Origin: Bacteriovoracaceae bacterium
GTDB lineage: Bacteria > Bdellovibrionota > Bacteriovoracia > Bacteriovoracales > Bacteriovoracaceae
Length of the DNA: 64,000 nt
Reading direction: 5' to 3'
NCBI GenBank assembly: GCA_016786485.1
Contig: JAEUWD010000048.1
Location: 124,001 to 188,000, forward strand
A model generated the notes under the pieces. That model made no database searches, had not been told where the DNA came from, and worked only from the letters and a program-made list of their open reading frames with translations. Positions 34,239-43,419 of this stretch are shown here, in pieces (the stretch's first letter is position 1; the number at the start of each line of letters is the position of its first letter). The position numbers and the translations under genes are program-made.

Positions 34239-35547
34239 GATTCAATCCAAATTACAACTAGACTATCAGATAAAACAAATAAACGAAAATTGTAAGTTTC
34301 CTGGACAGATACAAAAAATTTATACTTCCGCTCGCTATTTGGCCTTTGCGGTCAGAACACCTGGTAAGAGTCAAACGCTCTATCTGGGTCGAGGCAAAGG
34401 CTATGAAGGGATATGGTCTGCAGAAGAAAATTTACCTAGCGAATTGCGCACCAAAGATCGTTTCCTCGATTACCTAAGAAAACATCTGACATCGGTGCAT
34501 ATTCTTTCAATCCGTTACGATGTGGATGACCGGATAATTCTGTTTGAATATCAATATTTTAAAAAGAAAAATCATTTTTATTATTTTTGGTCTGGGCGTG
34601 AAGCCTATTTTGGTTTGGTTTATTACGATGAGAAAAAAAATGAATATGAACTCAAAATGTCATGGGGACTAACTGAGAAACATTCAGAAATTAAGGATAA
34701 TTATTTTGATTACTTTAATGAAGTCGGTCGTAAAAAGCTTAAAAAATCAGAGATGAAACCGATCACAACGATTAAAATTTTACTCGAAGAGGAAAAAAAT
34801 GAATTAGCGAAAGCCGATCCAAAAGAGCAGAAAAAAGAAAAAAAGAAAATCGCTAAAATTCAAATGGAGTTAGATAAAATTAAAGCTATTAGTGAATGGG
34901 GTAAAATTATTTCGCCCATTGACGGTGCCGATTTTGAAAAACTCGACAAGTTTAAGCATGGAAATATCGAACTTAAACTCAAAGGGAAAACGGGTCATCA
35001 AAAGAAGAGCCAGTTATTTCAAAAAATTAAAGATTATCAAAAAGCTTATCAAATTCAAGCTAAACGGCTTGAAGGAATGCTCACAATAAAGGAAAAGCCA
35101 TTAGAAAATGAACTCGAAGTGATTATGCCCATCTGGAAAAACACCACAAAAGTCCGTGAGCAAAAAAGCGAGTATAAAATAGTTGAGTATCAGGCACAGG
35201 GTTTTACTATTTATGTCGGAAAAGATGCCGCGGCCAATGACCATATGCGAAGCAAGCTGGCCAAAGCCGATGATATTTGGTTTCACCCTCAACATATTCC
35301 GGGCCCTCATATTATTGTGAAACTAAAAGGTGATTACCGCTTGAAGTTAGAAGATTACCAAATTATAGGGTCGATTATGATGGAGGCGCTTGATATAACA
35401 AAACAAACGCAGTTCTTTGATCTGATGTATACTGAAGTAAAAAATTTAAAGGCCATAAAAGGTAAGGCCGGTAGTGTAAATTACAAAAAACAAAAATATA
35501 TATGCGTCGAATACCTCAAAAATTGGCAAAGCTTTTTATCGGCATAA
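34237..35547 (+). CDS. RqcH/NFACT-family protein (DUF814), possible Ala-tailing factor
   Basis: 436 aa. The start used (ATG, MIQSKLQLDY) shares two bases with the divergent mutS2 ATG; a GTG at 34219 is an alternative. The N-terminal NFACT-N-like part ends LRKHLTSVHIL then DDRIILFEY, keeping the Asp-Arg pair (D98-R99) that binds tRNA in B. subtilis RqcH. The following Glu-x-Met segment is not evident. A highly charged coiled-coil middle (about 190-295) leads to the NFACT-R domain: IYVGKDAAANDHM, ADDIWFHPQHIPGPHIIVK and KAGSVNYKKQKYICV. It is shorter than RqcH (about 570 aa). Confidence 0.78.
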   Translation: MIQSKLQLDYQIKQINENCKFPGQIQKIYTSARYLAFAVRTPGKSQTLYLGRGKGYEGIWSAEENLPSELRTKDRFLDYLRKHLTSVHILSIRYDVDDRIILFEYQYFKKKNHFYYFWSGREAYFGLVYYDEKKNEYELKMSWGLTEKHSEIKDNYFDYFNEVGRKKLKKSEMKPITTIKILLEEEKNELAKADPKEQKKEKKKIAKIQMELDKIKAISEWGKIISPIDGADFEKLDKFKHGNIELKLKGKTGHQKKSQLFQKIKDYQKAYQIQAKRLEGMLTIKEKPLENELEVIMPIWKNTTKVREQKSEYKIVEYQAQGFTIYVGKDAAANDHMRSKLAKADDIWFHPQHIPGPHIIVKLKGDYRLKLEDYQIIGSIMMEALDITKQTQFFDLMYTEVKNLKAIKGKAGSVNYKKQKYICVEYLKNWQSFLSA

Positions 35548-36266
35548 TGCTTTCTACTACTTGTTTCGCTGTGAAAGCAGAGACAGATCTTAGAAAGTTG
35601 ATCCATGGTTTTGATCGACAAATTCATCACCCACAAGATTTGTTCAAGTCGATAAAGGTTGAGTATCGAAACACGGCTTTTGAAAAATTAAACAAGAAAC
35701 ACAAAGATTTTTACATTGAACTGACTTGGAATGATACCGGTGATTACAATGCTAAATTGGTAAATACCTCTGGAAAACTCGCAGCAATCGATACGAAATT
35801 AGAATCAATTGCTAAAGAAAAAATTTATTATGTCGTTCCAAAAAAATTGGCCCAAATCGTGGTGGGCTATGAACTGAAAAAAGTGGAAGGTAATACTCGA
35901 GCAATTCGAGCGATTGACACGACAGGACAGCAAATTTTTCACGAAATTTATCTCGAGTTCAATGAATGGGGTTATCTGAACCTTATGATTAGTAAAAAGG
36001 CGACTGGGACAGTTAAGCAAAACTTTCATTATCTCAAAAAAGACGACAAGCAGGTTTTGGCCCGCATCGAGCTTAATACTTTTGAGGGTAAAAAGATGAT
36101 TCAAGGTGAGATGCAATTTAATTATGAGAAAATTGACTCAGCATATTTAGTTTCATCGATTGATTCAAATTATACCCATGAATTGGTTTCGAATAAGAGA
36201 AATAAAAATAATCTAAAAATCAAAGAAAAAATAACCTTCAAAAACTATCAGCTAATAAAAAAATAA
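35502..36266 (+). CDS. Exported protein of unknown function (LolA-like layout)
   Basis: 254 aa with a signal peptide (basic N-terminus, hydrophobic 11-22, likely cleavage after VKA at about 26). The mature part is predicted mainly beta-stranded, with alternating blocks such as IYYVVPKKLAQIVVGYEL and LNLMISKKATGTV. This recalls LolA/LolB-type barrels, but I see no defining motif. Its start overlaps the RqcH-like gene by 46 bases. A later ATG at 35547 would cut the signal peptide, so the upstream start is preferred. Likely periplasmic. Confidence 0.55.
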   Translation: MRRIPQKLAKLFIGIMLSTTCFAVKAETDLRKLIHGFDRQIHHPQDLFKSIKVEYRNTAFEKLNKKHKDFYIELTWNDTGDYNAKLVNTSGKLAAIDTKLESIAKEKIYYVVPKKLAQIVVGYELKKVEGNTRAIRAIDTTGQQIFHEIYLEFNEWGYLNLMISKKATGTVKQNFHYLKKDDKQVLARIELNTFEGKKMIQGEMQFNYEKIDSAYLVSSIDSNYTHELVSNKRNKNNLKIKEKITFKNYQLIKK

Positions 36267-36290
36267 CAGCTAATCATTTTTTGTATTTCA

Positions 36291-36319
36291 TAGATAAAAA
36301 TTTATTTAAGCGATAAAAT
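36291..36319 (+). promoter_or_regulatory. Candidate sigma-70 promoter of the MoxR/Bat operon
   Basis: TAGATA, a 17-base spacer and TAAAAT (five of six for the -10 box) lie 25 bases before the MoxR ATG in an AT-rich gap. It is the only reasonable promoter-like match in the 77-base gap before a run of eleven + strand genes. Confidence 0.35.
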
Positions 36320-36343
36320 AAGACATTAACAGTGAGGTTGTGC

Positions 36344-37294
36344 ATGAGTCTTTCACAGAGAGAAAAAGTATTTACGACATTAAAGAAAGCTAAGGAAATT
36401 GTTTTTGGCCAAGATGAGATGCTTGAGGCCATTATAGCCGCGTTAGTTTGTGAGGGACATTTGTTGATTGAAGGTATGCCGGGGCTTGGTAAAACTCTCA
36501 GCGTCTCGACTATGAGTAAACTATGTGACCTTGATTTTAAGCGTATTCAGTTTACACCCGATCTGCTTCCGTCAGATTTAATTGGAACCATGATCTTTAG
36601 TCAGAAGACCGAAGAATTTAAAACTAAAACCGGTCCGATTTTTACGCAAATTCTTTTAGCTGACGAAATTAACCGTTCACCAGCGAAAGTTCAATCGGCA
36701 CTACTTGAAGCTATGGCCGAAAAACAAGTTACGATTGGCGAACAGTCGCATAAATTACCATCGCCTTTCGTCGTTCTAGCAACTCAGAACCCTATTGAAC
36801 AAGAAGGAACATATCCGCTACCCGAAGCTCAGTTGGATCGTTTTATGATGAAAGTAGCAGTTGATTATCCTGATTTTGGGGCCGAAAAAAGTATTCTTGA
36901 TTTAGGTAAAAAGATTTTTGCGGATATGGAGCCAGTTCTTAAGAAAAATGAATTAGCAGATATTCAAAAAACGGTTGAAAGTATTTATGTTGATGAGAAA
37001 ATTAAAGATCTGATTATTCGAATCGTGCATGCAACTCGACCAAGCTCGAAATTATTTGTGAAAGATTTTGAAGGTGCGATTTTAGCAGGTGCTTCACCAC
37101 GAGCTGGTATTTGGTTATATAAAATTTCAAAATTCAAAGCTTTCCTTGATGGAAAAGATTATGTGTCGCCAGAGCATATACTAAGCATTGTTCCGCAAGT
37201 CTTGGGACACAGAATTATCCTTTCATACGAGGCAATCGTAGATAAATTAAACGCAAAAACTATTGCATTGAGAATTGCTAACGCAACTGTTTAA
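36344..37294 (+). CDS. MoxR-type AAA+ ATPase
   Basis: Start set at the ATG with GAGG six bases upstream, giving MSLSQREKVF and 316 aa; a GTG twelve bases earlier is weaker. Walker A GMPGLGKT, LTPDLLPSDLIG-like segment, Walker B LLADEINRSPAKVQSALLEAM, sensor ATQNPIEQEGTYPLPEAQLDRF. MoxR ATPases work as chaperone-like partners of von Willebrand factor A proteins, and this one heads a typical MoxR-DUF58-BatA-BatB-BatD operon. The next gene starts two bases after its stop. Confidence 0.93.
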   Translation: MSLSQREKVFTTLKKAKEIVFGQDEMLEAIIAALVCEGHLLIEGMPGLGKTLSVSTMSKLCDLDFKRIQFTPDLLPSDLIGTMIFSQKTEEFKTKTGPIFTQILLADEINRSPAKVQSALLEAMAEKQVTIGEQSHKLPSPFVVLATQNPIEQEGTYPLPEAQLDRFMMKVAVDYPDFGAEKSILDLGKKIFADMEPVLKKNELADIQKTVESIYVDEKIKDLIIRIVHATRPSSKLFVKDFEGAILAGASPRAGIWLYKISKFKAFLDGKDYVSPEHILSIVPQVLGHRIILSYEAIVDKLNAKTIALRIANATV

Positions 37295-37296
37295 TT

Positions 37297-38151
37297 ATGA
37301 ATTTAAAAGAAGTTGAAAAAGTCGTTTCAGGTATTCAAGCGCAGTTATTTAAGAACTCGAATGCTTATTCAATTGGTATGCTCAAATCGCGTTTTCGTGG
37401 AACTGGAATTCAATTCAAAGAACACCAAATTTATGTTCATGGTGATGACGTCAGATTTATTGATTGGAAGTTATCTGCGCGGACTCGTACTGCATTTGTA
37501 AAAAACTTTGAAGAAGAGCGAAATGTTAATATCGTGGTTGTGGTCGATATAACGCGCTCGATGTATTTAGGCTACAAAGGTAAATCCAAGCTCCAAGCTG
37601 CATTCGAGTTGTCTTGCTTGTTATATTTACTGGCCGAGCAAACAGGCGATATGGTGCAAGTGGTTTTGTGGGATGAAGGCACAATGATGTTGCCTCAAAA
37701 GAACGGAAAAGAAGGTATTATTAATTTTGTCTCCCAGCTCGAGAAAAAAGGCATTTTAAATAAACACGGAAAAATTGATATTGAATATGAGTTAAAAGAA
37801 ATTTTACCGGTAGAAAAAAAAGTGGCTCAGCTGAAATCATTCCTTGCCAAAAATAAAGAAGTAGTCATTTTTTCTGATTTCAGTTCTTTTGATGAAGTGA
37901 ATGAATTGAATAAATTACTTTATAAAAAGAACATACATTGCTTCAAAATTGTTTCTCCACTAGAAGAGGCGAATGAGCGCCCCTTTTCTGTCGAAGTTTA
38001 TAACTCGCAATCACAAGATAATAATAAATATTTCCTGGATCAGATGAGTACATTTGTTGAGAAGCGAAAGTTAGAACGCTTGAAGGGCCGGGTTAAAGTT
38101 TTAAAAGTCAAAGACCGGTACCTCGAAGTCTTTGTTAAAGAGTTAAGCTAG
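37297..38151 (+). CDS. DUF58 protein (vWA-like), Bat operon
   Basis: 284 aa, cytoplasmic. DUF58 signature: RFRGTGIQFKEHQIYVHGDDVRFIDWKLSARTR is the block at about 29-62 with the conserved Y-x-x-G-D-D-x-R-x-I-D-W core. A vWA-like DITRSM (MIDAS D-x-T-x-S) follows near 87. DUF58 proteins accompany MoxR ATPases in the bat operon; their biochemical role is not settled. The stop is followed two bases later by the next gene. Confidence 0.88.
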   Translation: MNLKEVEKVVSGIQAQLFKNSNAYSIGMLKSRFRGTGIQFKEHQIYVHGDDVRFIDWKLSARTRTAFVKNFEEERNVNIVVVVDITRSMYLGYKGKSKLQAAFELSCLLYLLAEQTGDMVQVVLWDEGTMMLPQKNGKEGIINFVSQLEKKGILNKHGKIDIEYELKEILPVEKKVAQLKSFLAKNKEVVIFSDFSSFDEVNELNKLLYKKNIHCFKIVSPLEEANERPFSVEVYNSQSQDNNKYFLDQMSTFVEKRKLERLKGRVKVLKVKDRYLEVFVKELS

Positions 38152-38152
38152 T

Positions 38153-38932
38153 ATGAAACGAATTATTGCTTTACTCCTTATTATTAGTTTTGAATCGTCA
38201 TTCGCTGCGACCTTATTTATTAAACCGACGACGGAACAAACGATCCAACAAGGCGATGTGGTTAAGTTGGAAATTTTTCTTGTTGTGAAAAAGCATGAGT
38301 CACTTCAACCATTAGAGCTTTATAACAAAGTATTGGGAAAAACGCTTTTTATTATGAATCCACAGATTATTAAGGAACAAGAAACAGCAGCAGATAAAAA
38401 TTATTTGATTGATGCTGATGTGGTTTTCAGTAATGAAGTCACTGCTGGCCAGGTATTAAGTCACGACTTTAAAACTTCTAAGTTAAATATTATTATTTCG
38501 AACGTGATTGTACCGGCGCAAGAAGCTCAAAAAGAATTCATGGTATTCGACCAGGATTTTTATCCTGAATTAAATATTCGGCAGTTCTGGCAAAATATTG
38601 GGGCGATTATATTATTGTTTAGTTTAGTTGGTTTTAAATTTTATCGAAAACAAAAACGTAGGCGCGCTGCTGCTCAGATTATTCAGCTACGTGCAGAGAA
38701 AATTAATTCGCTAATTAATAAAATAAAAAATGCTGAACGACGTGAAGATTTTGAAGCGATTTATCTACAAAAGCAAATGATTCTAGCTGAATCTCTCGTG
38801 CCTGCAGAAGAATTTAGAAAAATGATATCCAAAATTGAAAATTACTTATTTAAAAAAGAGCTTAGTGAGTTTGAAAAGAATGAAATCAAGAAATCTTTTA
38901 ACAATTTTGCTAACACCATAGGCAGAACTTAA
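38153..38932 (+). CDS. Unrecognised exported membrane protein in the Bat operon
   Basis: 259 aa. A signal peptide (1-18), a beta-rich periplasmic stretch of about 120 residues, one membrane helix near 147-162 (IGAIILLFSLVGF) followed by a strongly basic RKQKRRR stop-transfer signal, and a helical cytoplasmic tail. In other bat operons this slot holds a DUF4381-type or BatA-associated small membrane protein. The topology fits, but I do not recognise a family motif. It overlaps batA by one base. Confidence 0.6.
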   Translation: MKRIIALLLIISFESSFAATLFIKPTTEQTIQQGDVVKLEIFLVVKKHESLQPLELYNKVLGKTLFIMNPQIIKEQETAADKNYLIDADVVFSNEVTAGQVLSHDFKTSKLNIIISNVIVPAQEAQKEFMVFDQDFYPELNIRQFWQNIGAIILLFSLVGFKFYRKQKRRRAAAQIIQLRAEKINSLINKIKNAERREDFEAIYLQKQMILAESLVPAEEFRKMISKIENYLFKKELSEFEKNEIKKSFNNFANTIGRT

Positions 38933-39906
38933 TGGAATTTAGAACGCCATTTTTAGTTATCCTGCCATTGTTAACAATGGTGATGTGGTCATTTGATTTT
39001 TGGAAACTCTTTCGAAATGCTCAGTTGCATTTTCCGCTCAAAAAAATGAAACAATCACTTTTGAACATTAAACGCTGGGTCTTATTTGGATTAGGCGTGG
39101 TGGCTTGGTTATTTATTGCTTATGCCATGATGGGGCCGAGAAAACCGCTAAATTTTTCACCGAGCCAAATTGAAGTTAATGATATTTTTATGGTTATCGA
39201 TGTTTCTCGTTCAATGCTCGCTGATGATATTAAGCCTAATCGGTTGGAAGTTGCTAAGCAAAAGATCCACGATTTCTTAAGACTTCGTCCAACCGATCGC
39301 ATCGGTATTATTATTTTTTCGGAAAAAGTTTTTACTTTGGTTCCGCTCACGACAGACAGAAAAGTTATTGATGAAGTTGTCCCTGAGATAACAGTGGGTA
39401 ATTTGGGCGGTGGTACGAATATCGGTGATGCTTTAGGTTTAGCGGTTGCTCGGGCTGTTGACACGGAAACAAAAAACAAAGTTATTGTTTTGTTAACGGA
39501 CGGTGTAAGTAACGTTGGTAATATGTCACCCCTGCAAGCCGCTGAATTGGCGCAAAAATATAAAATTAAAGTCTACACTATTGCATTAGGCACGGATGAT
39601 GATGCGAGAATCCCGGTGCCTGGTGGTGTTTTCGGAACTAGATATCAAGTGATTCCTGGCGGTTCGATTGATGTAAAGACCTTGGAGACAATTTCACAAA
39701 TGACCGGTGGTAAAGCTTACGTGGCAAAAAGTGAACAAGCATTACAAGAAATTTTGGATGATATCCAGCAACTTGAAAAAACAAAAATTGAGTCACAAGG
39801 ACAAATTGTTTATCAAGAGAAGTATTACCAGTATCTAGTTATTGGCATCGTACTGTTGATGTTGATTGAACTGCTGCGAAGGTTTTATTTAAAAGAGTTA
39901 TTATGA
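38932..39906 (+). CDS. batA: BatA, vWA-domain membrane protein
   Basis: 324 aa. Two N-terminal hydrophobic segments (about 5-22 and 38-58) and one at the C-terminus (about 297-315) bracket a periplasmic vWA domain. The MIDAS motif is FMVIDVSRSM (D-x-S-x-S), with GGGTNIGDAL and VLLTDGVSNVG completing the metal site. Bat (Bacteroides aerotolerance) proteins help cells survive oxidative or envelope stress; their exact task is unresolved. It overlaps batB by 4 bases. Confidence 0.9.
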   Translation: MEFRTPFLVILPLLTMVMWSFDFWKLFRNAQLHFPLKKMKQSLLNIKRWVLFGLGVVAWLFIAYAMMGPRKPLNFSPSQIEVNDIFMVIDVSRSMLADDIKPNRLEVAKQKIHDFLRLRPTDRIGIIIFSEKVFTLVPLTTDRKVIDEVVPEITVGNLGGGTNIGDALGLAVARAVDTETKNKVIVLLTDGVSNVGNMSPLQAAELAQKYKIKVYTIALGTDDDARIPVPGGVFGTRYQVIPGGSIDVKTLETISQMTGGKAYVAKSEQALQEILDDIQQLEKTKIESQGQIVYQEKYYQYLVIGIVLLMLIELLRRFYLKELL

Positions 39907-41684
39907 CATTTGATAAGCTATATTTATTACCGATTGTTATTATTTTGTGTTTACTGATTTTTTTCTTCGGTAAGCGTCTCTACTTTAATTTTGTGGAGTG
40001 GGTTTCAGATCATTGGTTTTACGGACCGAAGAAAAGACTTAATATGTCTTTTTTCTTTTATTTTTTAGGTTTGAGCCTATTGCTTTTTTCGTTGGTCGAT
40101 GTAAGAGGCAAGCCAACCAAAATGAAGGCGCAAATACCTGATCAGAAAACAATCCTCATGATTGATACATCGGCCAGTATGATGGCCGAAGATGTAAGAC
40201 CAAATCGTTTTCAAAAAGCTATTTTTTTGGCCCGCCACTTTGCTAAGAAAGCTATTGGTCATCAAGTTTCGGTTTTTGTTTTTTCAGATACCATTAAACG
40301 CCTGGTTCCATTTACGACGGATTATGATTTATTAGATTCGCGTTTAAATGGCTTGGAGACAATGGATATTAATCGTGGTGGGACGAATCTTGGGTTGGCC
40401 ATCACGGAAGCTTTGCAATACCTCAGGACTTCAGATGGTGGTCATGCTGGCAACATGCTCATTTTCACTGATGCAGAAGAAACCGAAGCTGGACCATTAC
40501 TAGATATTGGAAAAGGTGTTTCTGTGGCGATGGTCGGTGTCGGGACCGCCCAAGGTGCACCGGTGCCGATGCGCGATCGACAAGGGGTGTTTATTGGAAA
40601 TAAACAGTTTGACGGTGATATCATTACGTCAAAGCTTGATGAGAGCTTTTTAAAAAAACTAGAAGATAAAATCGAATATTATCGTTATTGGATAGCAACT
40701 TCATACTCTTTACCAACGGAAGAAATTTTAGAATTCTTCAAAAAGATTCATTTGGGTGAACATACAGAAAATGAAGTCACTATTCAGGAAATTTACCTTG
40801 AATACATTCTAGCTCCGGGGATTATTTTATTATTTATTTCTTATGCTCTTAAATTCGGTAAAGTCTTTACTCCATTATTACTGTTTTTAACTTTTTCCCA
40901 TTTAGCCTCCGCTCAAGCAGAAGAGCCTCAAGCAGAAAAAAATCCTTATGAACCCCAGATTTTGAATCTGAAAGAAAAAATCAAAAAGGGTGAAGCCAGT
41001 AAAACTGATAAATTAAAGCTCGGCGAATACTTTATGCGAAGTAATGAAAACGAGAAGGCCATAACTGCCTACGAAGAAAACCTTGGAAAAATCGAAATCG
41101 AAAACGAAAACGATTTAAAATCATATTTTAATAAGGGTACGACCTATCTCAAGGCCGGCAAAGTTGAACAGGGGATTAACGAATATCAAAAATTATTGGA
41201 CGCCATGAAAGGTATGAATATTGAAGGTATGGATGAGGTTAAAAAACTTATTAATCAAAATACTCTGACCGCATTAAAAGAGCAGGAACAAAAACAACAA
41301 AAAGGTGATGGTGAGTCTGAGGATAAAAAAGAGTCGCAACAAAATCAATCACAAGATGGGCAAAATGGTCAGCAAGGCGACCAACAAAAACAGAACGAGC
41401 AAAAAAAACCAGGTGAAGAGAATAAGGATGAGCAAGGTCAGAAGGAAGAGAAAAAAGACAATTCCGATGGCAAAGACGGTGAAAAAGATAAAAAAGATGA
41501 AGGCCAAGGTGATAAAAATGAACAACAGAAAAAAGAAGCCGGAGAAGCTGGCAAAAAAATACCAAAAGATAAATTGCCGACATTATTAAAACAATTGGTA
41601 AACGACGACCGACAGTTACAAGAAAAATTAATTGATACATCGACGGCCGATAAGCGCGGAATGGGACCTAAAAAGGACTGGTAG
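39903..41684 (+). CDS. batB: BatB-BatC fusion: vWA domain, TPR and charged tail
   Basis: 593 aa. The first 310 residues are BatB: two membrane segments, vWA MIDAS LMIDTSASMM, RGGTNLGLAI, MLIFTDAEE, then a C-terminal membrane helix near 300-318 and a second hydrophobic stretch. After that come TPR-like repeats (about 345-445) as in BatC. A long low-complexity tail of Lys, Gln, Glu, Asp and Gly (about 460-565) follows. BatB and BatC are separate genes in Bacteroides; fusion is known in other phyla. The charged tail would lie in the periplasm if topology follows BatB. Confidence 0.86.
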   Translation: MTFDKLYLLPIVIILCLLIFFFGKRLYFNFVEWVSDHWFYGPKKRLNMSFFFYFLGLSLLLFSLVDVRGKPTKMKAQIPDQKTILMIDTSASMMAEDVRPNRFQKAIFLARHFAKKAIGHQVSVFVFSDTIKRLVPFTTDYDLLDSRLNGLETMDINRGGTNLGLAITEALQYLRTSDGGHAGNMLIFTDAEETEAGPLLDIGKGVSVAMVGVGTAQGAPVPMRDRQGVFIGNKQFDGDIITSKLDESFLKKLEDKIEYYRYWIATSYSLPTEEILEFFKKIHLGEHTENEVTIQEIYLEYILAPGIILLFISYALKFGKVFTPLLLFLTFSHLASAQAEEPQAEKNPYEPQILNLKEKIKKGEASKTDKLKLGEYFMRSNENEKAITAYEENLGKIEIENENDLKSYFNKGTTYLKAGKVEQGINEYQKLLDAMKGMNIEGMDEVKKLINQNTLTALKEQEQKQQKGDGESEDKKESQQNQSQDGQNGQQGDQQKQNEQKKPGEENKDEQGQKEEKKDNSDGKDGEKDKKDEGQGDKNEQQKKEAGEAGKKIPKDKLPTLLKQLVNDDRQLQEKLIDTSTADKRGMGPKKDW

Positions 41685-41685
41685 T

Positions 41686-43419
41686 ATGAAAAACGTATTT
41701 CTTTTATTCCTTTCACTCTTTTTTGCGAACTTAGTTTCAGCGCAAGAATTTGAAGTTTTGGTTGAGAATCAAGAAGTTATTATGGGTGAAAGCTTTGATG
41801 TAACTTTTAAAATTGTTACTGAATCAGATGATGAACCGCAAATCACTTTTGATCCAGAAGGATTAGAAGTTTTAGGTCGTAGTAATCGTGGAACATCAAT
41901 TATTACGACGAATATCAATGGACGCATTACACGTAGTCGTGAAGTGACCATGGTTTATGAAATGGTGGCAAACAGTAAAGGACGTGTGAAGCTAAGTAAT
42001 ATCAAAGTGGAACTCGATCAACGTAAAATTGGCCACGCTGATGTTACATTACGTGTCGTTGAATCTATACAAAAGCTGGATGATTTCTTCGCACTGGCCG
42101 TTCCTTCAAAAACTCGTGTGTATCTCGGTGAATCGATCATTTTACGTTATTATATTTATAAAAAAATTCAGATTCCTAATTTTGATATAAAAAAGTATCC
42201 AAAACTTGATGGTTATCTCAAGCGCTTCGTACAAGAGCCATTACGTGACGAGCGAGTGAATTATAACGGGCAGATTTACGTCAGAAGCATTTTATATACC
42301 GTACAGCTTTTTCCTGAAAAAATTGGTGACTTAGAAATAGATCCTATTAAATTAACTGTTCACTATCCTGCCCGAAATATGAATGACCCTTTTGGGAGTT
42401 TCGGTCTCGGACTTGGGATGGGGTATTCAAAATTAAAAACCAAATCGATTGGTAGTGCACCAGTGAAAGTCACTGTTATGGCGTTGCCAGCGAAGTCTGT
42501 ACCACCGCACTTTACAGGTTTAGTGGGACAGCATGAATTGAGCTTTCAATTAATGAAAAATAAATTTCTTATTAACGAGCCGGTTGAGGCGAAGTTAATT
42601 GTTAAAGGTATGGGCGTTCTGGAAAATTTCGATGCTCCTGTCTTAATAAAAAATAGTGGGCTAGAAGAATTTGAATCAAGTGCGGATTTAGTATTAAATC
42701 AAGATTTCTCGGCGACTAAAACCTTTCAATATACTTTTATTGCTCGTCAAAATTTTTCACAAGAGCAAAAGGCGATACCTTTAAGTTATTTTGATCCAGA
42801 AAAAATGGAATACATCACCATCATGATCAATGTCCCACCAATTGAAGTTGCGGGTGGGAAAGCAGTTGATAACTCGATTGCCAAATCTGATGAGCCTGCG
42901 CCCGCAGTGGAAGAGCCAAATCGACCAGCACCATTGCCAAAAATCGTTGAAGATTTAGGGATTATCGGGCCAGAGTTTGAGCCGAAGCTAATTCGCTTTA
43001 CGACGAAAACAATAAACCTGCTTTTACTTGCGATTATTGTTGTGCTTTTTGGTGGCAATTTCTATCAATGGATTAAGCCTAAAAAGATGGAAAATGAGTA
43101 TGAAAATATCTTCCGCGAAATAAAGTCAAAAGGTTTAAATTACTCGCGACTTTTCCACTTTCTTTCAGGCTTTAAAAACGATGAGAATTCAGACCTACTT
43201 CGAGCTTTACAAAACTCGACTATCGATGAAAAGGTGAAAAAGTATTTTCTCGATCTCGTCCAAGCCTGTGAAAAGAATCAATTTTATATGGAAAACAAAG
43301 ATAAAAAGATGACAATTAACAATAAGTATTTTATTGATGTTTTAAATTTTTATAAAAATCGAAGAACAAGTGCAAGTAGTCGAAAATATTCAGGAATTTC
43401 AAAAGCTTCTCAAGTCTAA
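41686..43419 (+). CDS. batD: BatD, exported Bat-operon protein
   Basis: Start set at the ATG after AAAGGA, giving a signal peptide MKNVFLLFLSLFFANLVSAQ and 577 aa. Two or three beta-sandwich repeats follow, as in BatD (VLVENQEVIMGESFDVTF, then VYLGESIILRYYIYKK, then FLINEPVEAKLIV). A Pro-rich linker and one C-terminal membrane helix (about 447-465) end in a cytoplasmic helical tail. It follows the BatB-BatC stop by one base. Its 3' end overlaps ribF by 50 bases. Confidence 0.87.
   Translation: MKNVFLLFLSLFFANLVSAQEFEVLVENQEVIMGESFDVTFKIVTESDDEPQITFDPEGLEVLGRSNRGTSIITTNINGRITRSREVTMVYEMVANSKGRVKLSNIKVELDQRKIGHADVTLRVVESIQKLDDFFALAVPSKTRVYLGESIILRYYIYKKIQIPNFDIKKYPKLDGYLKRFVQEPLRDERVNYNGQIYVRSILYTVQLFPEKIGDLEIDPIKLTVHYPARNMNDPFGSFGLGLGMGYSKLKTKSIGSAPVKVTVMALPAKSVPPHFTGLVGQHELSFQLMKNKFLINEPVEAKLIVKGMGVLENFDAPVLIKNSGLEEFESSADLVLNQDFSATKTFQYTFIARQNFSQEQKAIPLSYFDPEKMEYITIMINVPPIEVAGGKAVDNSIAKSDEPAPAVEEPNRPAPLPKIVEDLGIIGPEFEPKLIRFTTKTINLLLLAIIVVLFGGNFYQWIKPKKMENEYENIFREIKSKGLNYSRLFHFLSGFKNDENSDLLRALQNSTIDEKVKKYFLDLVQACEKNQFYMENKDKKMTINNKYFIDVLNFYKNRRTSASSRKYSGISKASQV

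Noticed and set aside
41251-41640. Long open frames on both strands inside the BatB-BatC tail
   Set aside because: They are shadows of the Lys/Gln/Glu/Asp low-complexity coding sequence; their products are compositionally extreme and have no ribosome-binding sites.
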